Source: M3007 sp964539805 (GTDB lineage: Bacteria > Bacteroidota > Bacteroidia > Chitinophagales > Saprospiraceae). Taken from it: 64,000 nucleotides of DNA. The DNA is taken from assembly GCA_964539805.1 (NCBI GenBank), contig CAZIKN010000015.1:6747-70746 (forward strand), read 5' to 3'. How positions within the stretch are numbered: the first letter of the stretch is position 1; every line of letters begins with the position of its first letter. The notes below the pieces were generated by a model. The model made no database searches. It saw only the letters and a program-made list of their open reading frames with translations, and had not been told where the DNA came from. Position numbers and translations under genes: made by a program. Below, piece after piece: positions 8,849-16,871 of this stretch.

Positions 8849-9838
8849 TCAATAGGCCCACTTGAGGTACAGTGCTCCCCAGGTAAAACCGCCGCCAAAA
8901 GCAGTCAGTATAATGTTATCGCCTTTTTTCAATTGAGATTCATAATCCCACAAACAAAGAGGCAAGGTACCTGCAGTGGTATTGCCATAACGCTCAATGT
9001 TCATCATGACCTTCTCCATAGGGAAGTGAAGGTGTTCGGCCACGGATGTAATGATGCGCATATTGGCCTGGTGGGGGACTACCCATTGCACATCATCAGC
9101 CGTCATCTTGTTGCGGCGCATCACTTCTTCACAGGTACTGGTCATTCCTTTAACCGCATGAACAAATACACGCTTGCCATCTTGCCATGCATAATGCTCA
9201 CGGGCAAGTACGGTTTCTGCAGAAGCCGGCTTGAGTGAGCCGCCTGCTTTCATGTGGAGCAGCTCGCGTCCGGAACCATCGCCACGCAATACAAAATCAA
9301 TGATGCCATTGCCGTCTTTGCGTGGTTCAAGCAGTACTGCGCCTGCGCCATCACCAAAGATAACGCAAGTGTTGCGATCCTGATAATCAATGATGGAGGA
9401 CATCATGTCTGCCCCAACAACAACTACCTTGCTGAAGGTTTCATTTTGAACAAACTGTGCACCTGTTGACAAGGCAAATAAAAATCCGGAACAGGCGGCG
9501 TTAATATCATAGCCAAAAGCATTTTTAGCTCCGATCTTGTCGCAAACCGTGTTTGCAGTATCTGGAAAAACCATGTCAGCTGTAACGGTAGCTACGATGA
9601 GCATATCTATTTCTCCAGGTTTTACACCCGTTTTTTCCAACAGACCGCGTACAGCCTCGGCGCACATGTCGCTTGTGGCCCATCCTGGTGTTTTGAGTAT
9701 CCTGCGTTCTTTGATGCCCGTGCGTGAAAGGATCCATTCGTCGTTGGTATCCACCATTTTTTCCAAATCCTTGTTGGTGAGCCGGGTTTCTGGTAGCCAT
9801 CCTTGTACGGCGGTGATCGCGGCGCGCGTTTTGCCCAT
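8849..9838 (-). CDS. fabH: Beta-ketoacyl-ACP synthase III
   Basis: FabH starts fatty acid synthesis by condensing an acyl-CoA with malonyl-ACP in the cytoplasm. The protein has the family length (329 residues) and an intact triad: Cys116 in NAACSGF, His256 in VPHQANMR and Asn286 in YGNTTAG. The C-terminal AFGGGFTWGA is also standard. A promoter-like box lies 51 bp upstream. In many genomes fabH sits with plsX and rpmF, which are absent here. Confidence 0.96.
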   Translation of the reverse strand: MGKTRAAITAVQGWLPETRLTNKDLEKMVDTNDEWILSRTGIKERRILKTPGWATSDMCAEAVRGLLEKTGVKPGEIDMLIVATVTADMVFPDTANTVCDKIGAKNAFGYDINAACSGFLFALSTGAQFVQNETFSKVVVVGADMMSSIIDYQDRNTCVIFGDGAGAVLLEPRKDGNGIIDFVLRGDGSGRELLHMKAGGSLKPASAETVLAREHYAWQDGKRVFVHAVKGMTSTCEEVMRRNKMTADDVQWVVPHQANMRIITSVAEHLHFPMEKVMMNIERYGNTTAGTLPLCLWDYESQLKKGDNIILTAFGGGFTWGALYLKWAY

Positions 9839-9888
9839 GATATTACAATGTTATTTACTGATGAAGCAGTGGGGTTTTCTACTGAGGG

Positions 9889-9896
9889 CAAAGATA
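9889..9896 (-). promoter_or_regulatory. TAnnTTTG element upstream of fabH
   Basis: On the minus strand the bases read TATCTTTG, a perfect -7 consensus. It would give a leader of about 45 bases. No clear -33 TTG is present. Confidence 0.4.
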
Positions 9897-9963
9897 CATA
9901 GTTCTGCGCTCATCATTCCGGATTAACGCTGTCTTATTCATCTTTACTTTTTACTTTTACGCC

Positions 9964-11088
9964 ATGAATATCCATCCATTCAAGACACTATACCCACAGC
10001 AATCCATGATTGTTTCGATGGACAAGTTCTGCGAAGAGGCTAAAGAAGCCTACAATCATTATAAGGAGGCAGGTTTATTGGACCGGTATCAAGCGTCAGC
10101 GCTATACATTCTGCAAATTGAAACGACACGCAGAAAGCATACAGGTTTGGTATGCTTGAATGATGTGGGCGATTTTTTTTCGGGAAAAGTTAAAAAACAT
10201 GAAAAAACCCTGAGTGAAAGGGAGCAGCATCAAATAGATTTGTTGCTCCGATGGGATGCTGTGCTAAAACCAGTTTTGCTTACTTACCCTGAGGTAGAAG
10301 CCATAGAAACCTGGATGTCGGCATACACACATGCCCATCGTCCTTTTTTGATTACCCGCTTTGAAAAAGAGCATCAGACGCATCGGGTATGGGCGGTAAC
10401 CCAGGCAACGGATATCCAGACTTTGCAAGCCCTTTTTGCCCAAAACATTAAAAGTACATATATTGCTGATGGGCATCACCGCACCAGTACCTTGGCTACT
10501 CTGCATGACCAATTCAGCGCACAATACCCGGAACATGACTTCGACCATTTGTTCTGCGCTTTTTTTGCCTCATCACAATTGGATATTTTGGACTACAACC
10601 GTGTCATAGAAGGTGTGAAGCAGAAGGGCGCTTTGCAGCTTATGGTACATTTGAGCCATTATTTTGAGATAAACTCATTGGCAGAGGCGCGAAGGCCAAA
10701 TGAAAAACATGAAATGGTGCTTTATCTCCGCAAGGGATGGTTTAGCCTCCGGCTCAAGCCCGAAGTGTTGCAACAATACAAAGAACAAGCTGTGGTATTA
10801 GACGCCACACTACTCAATGAATTGGTACTTGAGTCATTTTTTCATATTACTGATATCAGAACCGACAAGCGCATTATCTACGTGGAAGGCAGTAAGGGGT
10901 TCAAGGGAATACTAAAAAACGCTGGCAGCGGCAATGATAGGGCAGGATTTATGCTTTATCCTGTTGATGTACAGGATATGATGCGCTTGGCAGACCTTGG
11001 AGAAAGCCTACCGCCCAAAAGCACCTATTTCTCCCCTCGCTTGCGAAGTGGATTATTGGTGCAAGAATTACGGAAAATTAAGGAGTAA
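9964..11088 (+). CDS. DUF1015 family protein
   Basis: A protein of 374 residues matching the widespread DUF1015 family of unknown function. The region TYIADGHHRTSTLATLHDQF (about 172-191), with its ADGHHR signature, is the hallmark, and YNRVIEG follows as in other members. No signal peptide or membrane segment is seen. In other genomes the family often neighbours serine biosynthesis genes; here no such neighbour is present. It is divergent from fabH. Confidence 0.9.
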   Translation: MNIHPFKTLYPQQSMIVSMDKFCEEAKEAYNHYKEAGLLDRYQASALYILQIETTRRKHTGLVCLNDVGDFFSGKVKKHEKTLSEREQHQIDLLLRWDAVLKPVLLTYPEVEAIETWMSAYTHAHRPFLITRFEKEHQTHRVWAVTQATDIQTLQALFAQNIKSTYIADGHHRTSTLATLHDQFSAQYPEHDFDHLFCAFFASSQLDILDYNRVIEGVKQKGALQLMVHLSHYFEINSLAEARRPNEKHEMVLYLRKGWFSLRLKPEVLQQYKEQAVVLDATLLNELVLESFFHITDIRTDKRIIYVEGSKGFKGILKNAGSGNDRAGFMLYPVDVQDMMRLADLGESLPPKSTYFSPRLRSGLLVQELRKIKE

Positions 11089-11112
11089 AATGGCGTTTAA
11101 ATACAATATGCC

Positions 11113-11205
11113 TTATTGTACATCCTGAGACTCAATTTTTTCCTTGGAAAAACCCGAAACAGCGGCTAACAAGAGCGTAACGAAAATGATTAAATAAGTG
11201 ACCAT
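11113..11205 (-). CDS. Possible 30-residue membrane peptide
   Basis: An ATG frame encodes MVTYLIIFVTLLLAAVSGFS followed by a charged tail of ten residues. One predicted helix and a polar C-terminus would fit a small membrane protein. There is no ribosome-binding site, no family I recognise, and such frames arise by chance in AT-rich gaps. Confidence 0.2.
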   Translation of the reverse strand: MVTYLIIFVTLLLAAVSGFSKEKIESQDVQ

Positions 11206-11412
11206 GAAAATTAGCGGAGTAAGGATAAATTGCCCAGTTAGGCAAAAAAGTTGACAAGGGGAACGGAAAACGGTTGTGAATAGTATTGTGTCGCAACTGT
11301 TTTAGGACCATTTGTCATAAATTAGACGTCTTGAGGTTCAGCGAATAGCGTGCCGAATTGCTTTTACACCTATAAATACAGGAATTATTTCTTTTTTTGC
11401 AAACCAATGCGT

Positions 11413-11420
11413 TAACTTTG
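11413..11420 (+). promoter_or_regulatory. TAnnTTTG element upstream of the PpiD-like gene
   Basis: TAACTTTG matches the -7 consensus exactly and lies 66 bp before the ATG. The nearest TTG (11397-11399) is only 13 bp upstream, shorter than the usual 17-23. Confidence 0.4.
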
Positions 11421-11486
11421 CGCCTGCTTTTTTATGAGCAATTTGTTTTTGTACTTAACACTTTGATTTTTAACTAATTATAGAAA

Positions 11487-13574
11487 ATGGCTTTAATCGG
11501 TTCAATTCGGGAAAGGGGCTGGATTCTGATCTCTCTAATGGCTTTGGCGCTTGGTGGCTTCATTTTGATGGACGTGATCAGCAATTCTCAGCGGTATGCG
11601 CAAGGCGATATCAACTCATTGGGTATGATAAACGGCCAAGAGATAAAGCGCGCTGAATTCGAGACATACCAAAAATTAATTTATGGCGATCGCCAAGCGG
11701 ATCCGTACCAAGTACGCACGCAGGTTTGGGAACATTTTGTTGAGACCAAGCTTGTCGGCGAACAGGCTGAAGCATTGGGTTTGGGTGTTTGCAAGGATGA
11801 ATTGCGCGAACTACAGTTCGGCACCAACCTCAGCCCCATCATCCAACAACGTTTTGGCAATCCACAAACGGGCCAAATCAATATGGAGCAATTGCTCAAC
11901 ATCCAAAACGCTATTGATCAAGGTCAATTTACAGATCCTACCAATCGTGCTTACTGGGCTGAACAAGAGAAGGAGATCATTTCTGAGCGCTTGAAGCAAA
12001 AAGTGATGAACATGGTGGGTAAAGCCATGTACACCCCAGCTTGGATGGCCGAAATGGTGTACCGTGAAAACAACGAACGTCTGGATTATCGCTCCGTTCG
12101 CGTAGGGTTTGAACAGGTAAAAGACGAAGAAGCCGTGATCACCGATGCGGATTTCAAATCATACCTGAGCGAAAACCCCAAACTGTACAGTCAACCGGAA
12201 GAGCTCCGCTCTCTGGTTTATGTACAATTTGATGTTGTGCCAACTGCCGCAGATAGCGCTTCGGCTCGCGAAGAAGTAACCAAATTATTGGAAGGCCTGC
12301 GCAATGCAACCAATGACTCCGCTTATGTTGCCTCCAATGAAGGTGTCGTAGAGGAAAATTACCGCCGTCGTACGGATCTTCCTCAAGCAATTGCCGCTCT
12401 GGCAGTGGGTTCTGTCTCAGAACCTTATTTAGAAGTGGATAAATGGACAATATCCAAGATTTTGGATCAAAAAATAGTGCCTGACTCAGTTAAGGCACGT
12501 CATATCCTTTTGCAACCGGGCACGCCGGAGAACAGCAAAAAAATTGACAGCCTCTTGGCTTTGCTGACAGCCAAAAGAGCCACGTTTGACTCTCTGGCCG
12601 CTCGTAATGGTACAGATGCCACTGCTTCAAAAGGCGGCGATCTGGGCTGGTTCGCCCAAGGCATGATGGTGCCGGAGTTTAATTCGCTTTGCTTTTACAA
12701 AGCGGAACAAGGGAAATACTACAAAGTACAGACCCAATTTGGTTGGCACCTTCTTGAGGTAACAGGCAAAAAATTCCTCAAAAGCGAACCAAGTGTAAAG
12801 ATCGCCTCCATCGCACGCCGTGTGGAGCCAAGCAAAAGCACCCAGCAGGCGGCCAAAGACCGCGCAACTGCTTTTCAGCAAAAATGCAAAACAGTTGCCG
12901 ACCTTGAATCAAATGCCAAAGCCGAGGGCCTCAATGTACAACCTACCCCAGGTGTAAAAGCCAATGACTTCCAAGTGGGCCTTCTTGGAGGCGGTGATGA
13001 TTCTCGTAATATCGTTCAGTGGGCGTTCAATCCAGACACTAAATTGAATGGTATCAGTGGTGAAGTTTTTGGTTATGGCGACCTTAATGGCGGCTATTTT
13101 GATTCCCGTTATGTCGTTGTTGGCCTGAAAAATATTTCTCCCAAAGGCGAACCAAGCTTGGCCTCCATCAAGGCAATGCCTGATGTGGAGCTGCGCGTAA
13201 AAAACCGCAAGAAAGGCGAAGTTTTGAAAGCAAAACTGCAAAATGCATCTGATTTGGCTGCCATTGCAGCACAATACAACACCAAGGTGGATAGTATTAA
13301 GAACTTTTCATTTGGTCAAGGTGGTCCTGAGCCTCGTGTGACAGGCGCTGTTTTTGGCACCGCTACCAATGCCGTAAGCGCTCCTATCGTAGGCGTCAAT
13401 GGAGTCTATCTGGTATCTCCATTGACAGAAAAATCACAGTTACAGGCTCCGCCTGACCTCACGCCATTCCGTCGTCAGGCAGCATCCACAGCTTTGTCCT
13501 CGTTGCGCATGAGTTTCTGGCCAAGCCTTAAAAAAGCCGCTGAGATCAAAGACAATCGCAGTAGGTTTTTCTAA
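11487..13574 (+). CDS. SurA/PpiD-type peptidyl-prolyl isomerase, membrane-anchored foldase
   Basis: A protein of 695 residues with one N-terminal membrane helix (about 13-31), a SurA-N-like chaperone region, a parvulin domain and a long C-terminal part. The parvulin domain begins at KARHILLQPG (near 334) and includes KGGDLGWFAQGMMVPEF and QFGWHLLEV. This layout is that of PpiD, an inner-membrane chaperone that assists proteins leaving the Sec translocon. It is monocistronic with a strong terminator. SurA-like names are also used for such genes in Bacteroidota. Confidence 0.9.
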   Translation: MALIGSIRERGWILISLMALALGGFILMDVISNSQRYAQGDINSLGMINGQEIKRAEFETYQKLIYGDRQADPYQVRTQVWEHFVETKLVGEQAEALGLGVCKDELRELQFGTNLSPIIQQRFGNPQTGQINMEQLLNIQNAIDQGQFTDPTNRAYWAEQEKEIISERLKQKVMNMVGKAMYTPAWMAEMVYRENNERLDYRSVRVGFEQVKDEEAVITDADFKSYLSENPKLYSQPEELRSLVYVQFDVVPTAADSASAREEVTKLLEGLRNATNDSAYVASNEGVVEENYRRRTDLPQAIAALAVGSVSEPYLEVDKWTISKILDQKIVPDSVKARHILLQPGTPENSKKIDSLLALLTAKRATFDSLAARNGTDATASKGGDLGWFAQGMMVPEFNSLCFYKAEQGKYYKVQTQFGWHLLEVTGKKFLKSEPSVKIASIARRVEPSKSTQQAAKDRATAFQQKCKTVADLESNAKAEGLNVQPTPGVKANDFQVGLLGGGDDSRNIVQWAFNPDTKLNGISGEVFGYGDLNGGYFDSRYVVVGLKNISPKGEPSLASIKAMPDVELRVKNRKKGEVLKAKLQNASDLAAIAAQYNTKVDSIKNFSFGQGGPEPRVTGAVFGTATNAVSAPIVGVNGVYLVSPLTEKSQLQAPPDLTPFRRQAASTALSSLRMSFWPSLKKAAEIKDNRSRFF

Positions 13575-13603
13575 CGACTAAACCTGTAGTGGTTTAATCA
13601 ATG

Positions 13604-13650
13604 GCGCAAGGGCTATCTCTCAACAGGAGATAGCCCTTGTGCGTTTTTTG
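13604..13650 (+). terminator. Intrinsic terminator of the PpiD-like gene
   Basis: The 16-bp stem has a perfect core CAAGGGCTATCTC / GAGATAGCCCTTG, a 7-base loop, one G-T pair, and is followed by TTTTTTG. Confidence 0.92.
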
Positions 13651-13747
13651 CACCTATTGTACATTTCCCCTTTATCAGGAAAAGATTAGCAAAAAAGCAC
13701 ATTTTGAAGCTTGTTGAGCCAAGTAATACCGACCTTGCACACAAATT

Positions 13748-16057
13748 ATGAATAAGCTCAACATTATGTCATTGAACCGTTCATTTGTTCTCTTATATTT
13801 CCTTGCATACGGAATACTGACTGCGCAAACGCCTCAAATGTTTCCCAGGTTATACTATCCTTTGAATATTGAGGGCAAAAACCTGAACTATGCTTTTGCT
13901 GGAGGTATAAATGTGCCTCAAGTGTCGGAAGCCGACCTCAATCAGGATGGCATTAAAGATCTGGTTGTTTTTGATCGGGTAGGTGATATTGTGACCACAT
14001 ACCTGAATGGTGGCAAGCCTGGCGTGCCGGACTATCGTTTTGCGCCAGAGTATGCCTGTTATTTTCCTCCTTTGAATTTTTACCTTCTGATGCGGGATTA
14101 TGACAGCGATGGTGCTGCTGATATTTTTGCTGCCAGTTCGGTGCCCGGCTCGCAGGAGCTTATGGTTTGGAAGGGATACTATGAAAATAAGATATTGAAA
14201 TTCAAACAATTGAAATTTTATTATCCGGATTGCAGCAGTTGTGTCAAAACTGAAATTTACTACCTTTCTACCTCTGATAAATGGACCAATATTGCCATTC
14301 CCACAGATGACTATCCGGCTGTGGATGATATTGATGGTGATGGTGATTTGGATATCGTGACGTTCACTACCGTTCAGGCGGGCTTTCCAACGTATTTCAA
14401 AAATGAATCTGTTGAAAAAGGTTACGGATTGGATAGTCTAACTTTTCGTTTAGAAGATGAGTGTTGGGGTAAATTTTATGAAAGCGGCGCAGTGTCATGT
14501 AGTTGCGACCTTAGTAAAGACCCTAACATGTGCAAGAAATTCCTACATGAGCCAACGGTAGATGATAGAGGCAAGCGACATGCTGGCTCCACAGTGCTTA
14601 CCTATGACCAGGATGGCGATGGCGATAAAGACTTGATATTGGGCGATTTATCTTTTTCCTGTATGAACCAATTAACCAATGGTGGCACCAAAACAAACGC
14701 ATGGATGGTCAAACAGGATACCACCTTTCCTGCTTATAGCGAACAGCCTATATATATTGACGTGTTTCCGGCATCTTTCCATCTTGATGTCAACAATGAT
14801 GGGAAAAAGGATTTATTGGCTGCACCCAATAACCGAAGCAGGGGTGAAAACCAAACCAGCCTTTGGCTTTACCTTAATACCAGCACAACCAAGGAGGCTT
14901 ATTTTGAGTATGAAACCAATCGTTTTTTAGTAGGAGATATGCTGGATGTAGGTACTGCATCCCATCCTGCTTTGGCAGATGTAAATGGTGATGATTTGTT
15001 GGATCTTGTTGTCGGGAGTTATGGTTTTTTTGACCGCTCCAAGCTATCCTATGAAAATGGCCGCCTTTACCTTTTTATCAATGTCGGTACTTTTGATAAA
15101 CCAGCATTTGAATTAAGGGATAAAGATTGGCTGAATTTCTCAGAGTTCACCCCTTTTGATTATGATTTTTCCCCTACGTTTGGGGATATTGATGGTGATC
15201 TGGACCTTGATCTTGTTGTAGGGAGCAATCTTGGGGCTTTGTTTTGTTATCGAAATACGGCCGGGCCGGGCTTGCCTATGGTTTTGGAGCGTGATTTTAA
15301 CCTGCAATGGGAACTGATAGATGCCGGAGCAGCCAACACACCTATAATATATGATCTGGACAAGGACGGCAAAAACGACATTATTTGTGGCAACCGACTC
15401 GGCAGGATTGGCTTTCTCAAAAATGTAGGGCCATCCGTGACTGAGCCGCGCTTCAATCCGCTGCCCACTATCGCTAATTTGGGTAATATCACTTCCCTGC
15501 AAAATTGTGCCGCCTTTGGCTTTAGCGCACCAGTCATCCTGCCCACTCTAACGGGTACCTTGTTAGTGAACAACAGCAACTGTGGCAATTTAGTCGTATA
15601 TGAGAACCCTACGCCATCCACACAAGCCTTTAAAATAACAGATCATGCACTTGGGAATGTGGATGAGGGTATTCGCTCACATACGGTGTTTGGTGATTTG
15701 GACAATGATGGCAAGTTGGAAATGGTAGTGGGAAATCAAAGAGGAGGGATTTCCATTTTCCGAACGGAATTGGCTGATTGTAAGCCATTAAGTATAAAAA
15801 CGCCAAAAACAAGTCCAAAAGCCTTGTATATCAGCCCCAACCCTGCAAACCATTTTGTGCGTGCAGTTTGGTCAGAAGCCGGTGATAGTCGCTGGCGCGT
15901 GTATGATGCACAGGGGAAGGTACTTGAGAGCGGAAGTTCCAGCCTTGCTGGTGTTATAGAGATCAACGTTCAAAATTGGTCGCCCGGGCTGTACACCTTA
16001 GAGGCGGCATCGGAGGGTCAGCGCGCTATGGGGCGTTTTTGGGTTGGTGGCCACTGA
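13748..16057 (+). CDS. Secreted FG-GAP/VCBS repeat protein with T9SS sorting domain
   Basis: A protein of 769 residues with a signal peptide (about 1-28, or starting at the second ATG at 13769). Many DxDxDGxxDL calcium-binding FG-GAP blades follow, for example DLNQDGIKDLVV, DIDGDGDLDIV, DQDGDGDKDLIL and DLDKDGKNDIIC. They should fold as one or two beta-propellers. The end ALYISPNPANHFVRA through GLYTLEA is a type A T9SS sorting domain that sends the protein to the cell surface. Function is unknown; such proteins often bind surfaces or glycans. Confidence 0.92.
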   Translation: MNKLNIMSLNRSFVLLYFLAYGILTAQTPQMFPRLYYPLNIEGKNLNYAFAGGINVPQVSEADLNQDGIKDLVVFDRVGDIVTTYLNGGKPGVPDYRFAPEYACYFPPLNFYLLMRDYDSDGAADIFAASSVPGSQELMVWKGYYENKILKFKQLKFYYPDCSSCVKTEIYYLSTSDKWTNIAIPTDDYPAVDDIDGDGDLDIVTFTTVQAGFPTYFKNESVEKGYGLDSLTFRLEDECWGKFYESGAVSCSCDLSKDPNMCKKFLHEPTVDDRGKRHAGSTVLTYDQDGDGDKDLILGDLSFSCMNQLTNGGTKTNAWMVKQDTTFPAYSEQPIYIDVFPASFHLDVNNDGKKDLLAAPNNRSRGENQTSLWLYLNTSTTKEAYFEYETNRFLVGDMLDVGTASHPALADVNGDDLLDLVVGSYGFFDRSKLSYENGRLYLFINVGTFDKPAFELRDKDWLNFSEFTPFDYDFSPTFGDIDGDLDLDLVVGSNLGALFCYRNTAGPGLPMVLERDFNLQWELIDAGAANTPIIYDLDKDGKNDIICGNRLGRIGFLKNVGPSVTEPRFNPLPTIANLGNITSLQNCAAFGFSAPVILPTLTGTLLVNNSNCGNLVVYENPTPSTQAFKITDHALGNVDEGIRSHTVFGDLDNDGKLEMVVGNQRGGISIFRTELADCKPLSIKTPKTSPKALYISPNPANHFVRAVWSEAGDSRWRVYDAQGKVLESGSSSLAGVIEINVQNWSPGLYTLEAASEGQRAMGRFWVGGH

Positions 16058-16220
16058 TTTTTTTTGATGTCTGCATGACATAAGTTGAGCAAGACAAAAT
16101 CTTAAAAACAAATTCTTAACAATAAGGCATAGTTTTTGGCAGTTACTAATTTGTAGATGAGCGTATTAATGTTCATCAGGATTTTACAAAAGAACCTGAA
16201 CGTCAAAATTTATGACTGCC

Positions 16221-16613
16221 ATGAAAAATCTGCTTTTATTGCTGTTGTTTCTCTTGCCTGCGGCTGTTTTTTCTGCACAAAGCAATCCCGGTCTTGAGGC
16301 TATTACACAAGCACTCTCTACTGGTGACGCGGAAGCCCTGTCCAAATATTTCTCCGGCAACGTAGAAATTTCTATTCAGGACAATGAGCAAACATTTGAC
16401 AAAATCAAAGCAACAGAAAAAATGCGCTCTTTTTTCGGCTCCAACAAACCCAAGGCATTCAGTCAAATGCACAAAGGTACCAGCCGCGAAAATAGCGATC
16501 AGTATTGCATCGGAAACTTGAATACCGTTAATGGTAATTACCGTGTGTATATCTATTTGAAGGTAACAACAAGCGGAACCGCTATACAAGAGTTGCGTTT
16601 GGATAAAGAATAA
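16221..16613 (+). CDS. DUF4783 domain secreted protein
   Basis: A protein of 130 residues starting MKNLLLLLLFLLPAAVFSAQ, a clear signal peptide; an ATG at 16212 would add three residues. The mature part resembles the NTF2-like DUF4783 fold common in Bacteroidota: a start NPGLEAITQALSTGDAEALSKYF, then FFGSNKP and a C-terminal strand. The family function is unknown. A terminator follows at once. Confidence 0.82.
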   Translation: MKNLLLLLLFLLPAAVFSAQSNPGLEAITQALSTGDAEALSKYFSGNVEISIQDNEQTFDKIKATEKMRSFFGSNKPKAFSQMHKGTSRENSDQYCIGNLNTVNGNYRVYIYLKVTTSGTAIQELRLDKE

Positions 16614-16635
16614 GAAAACCCGCGAGCCAATGCGG

Positions 16636-16670
16636 AGCCCCGGCTGTTGAAAACAGTTGGGGCTTTTTTA
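16636..16670 (+). terminator. Intrinsic terminator after the DUF4783 gene
   Basis: AGCCCCGGCTGTT (16636-16648) pairs with AACAGTTGGGGCT (16652-16664) over 13 bp with two G-T pairs and a GAA loop, then a run of T. It insulates the ileS leader from upstream transcription. Confidence 0.9.
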
Positions 16671-16705
16671 TTTTAATTGATCTTATTTATACAAATTAGT
16701 TTTTC

Positions 16706-16713
16706 TACTTTTG
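16706..16713 (+). promoter_or_regulatory. -7 promoter box of the ileS leader transcript
   Basis: TACTTTTG fits TAnnTTTG perfectly. Transcription would begin at about 16718-16720, at or next to the leader ATG, so the leader peptide may be read from a leaderless or nearly leaderless message. A TTG at 16677-16679 is 26 bp upstream, slightly too far for an ideal -33 box. Confidence 0.6.
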
Positions 16714-16717
16714 CACC

Positions 16718-16780
16718 ATGTTTCAACGTTTTTCAATTTCTGACGGGATTATTATTATTCGCCAGTGTAAGCACACCTGA
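16718..16780 (+). CDS. ileS leader peptide (20 residues, four consecutive Ile codons)
   Basis: The frame ATG to TGA encodes MFQRFSISDGIIIIRQCKHT. Five of 20 codons are ATT, four of them consecutive at 16748-16759. No other start codon lies in frame. The stop overlaps a small hairpin, and the frame is followed directly by mutually exclusive antiterminator and terminator structures ahead of ileS. This is the layout of a regulatory leader peptide that senses charged tRNA-Ile. Evidence is purely structural; translation is unproven. Confidence 0.75.
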   Translation: MFQRFSISDGIIIIRQCKHT

Positions 16781-16850
16781 CGCGGTGGTTCTGTTCAGAA
16801 AATGAAACAAAACAACCCTGTTCGGTGTGCACCGGGCGGGGTTGTTTTAT
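16763..16850 (+). promoter_or_regulatory. Transcription attenuator controlling ileS
   Basis: The terminator hairpin pairs 16809-16822 with 16835-16848, closed by CGGT/ACCG around a GTGC loop, giving 18 pairs and ending in TTTT. An alternative fold uses GCACACC (16771-16777) with GGTGTGC (16824-16830) and GGTT-ct-GTT (16787-16795) with AACAACC (16811-16817); both remove bases from the terminator and are compatible with each other. A small hairpin at 16763-16779 covers the leader stop codon. A ribosome stalled on the Ile run leaves 16771-16795 free, so the antiterminator can form; a ribosome reaching the stop at 16778-16780 covers it and favours termination. Confidence 0.75.
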
Positions 16851-16871
16851 ATAAGGAATTGTATATCAATC

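Larger units (their letters stand above)
11089..11486. other. 398-bp gap upstream of the PpiD-like gene
   Basis: The stretch is AT-rich and non-coding for the most part. It holds one very short minus-strand frame (11113-11205) and a promoter-like box near its right end. No repeat, tRNA or strong hairpin was found. Confidence 0.6.

Noticed and set aside
16718..16871. T-box riboswitch for ileS
   Set aside because: There is no T-box consensus or Stem I specifier loop; the leader peptide with Ile codons explains the region better.
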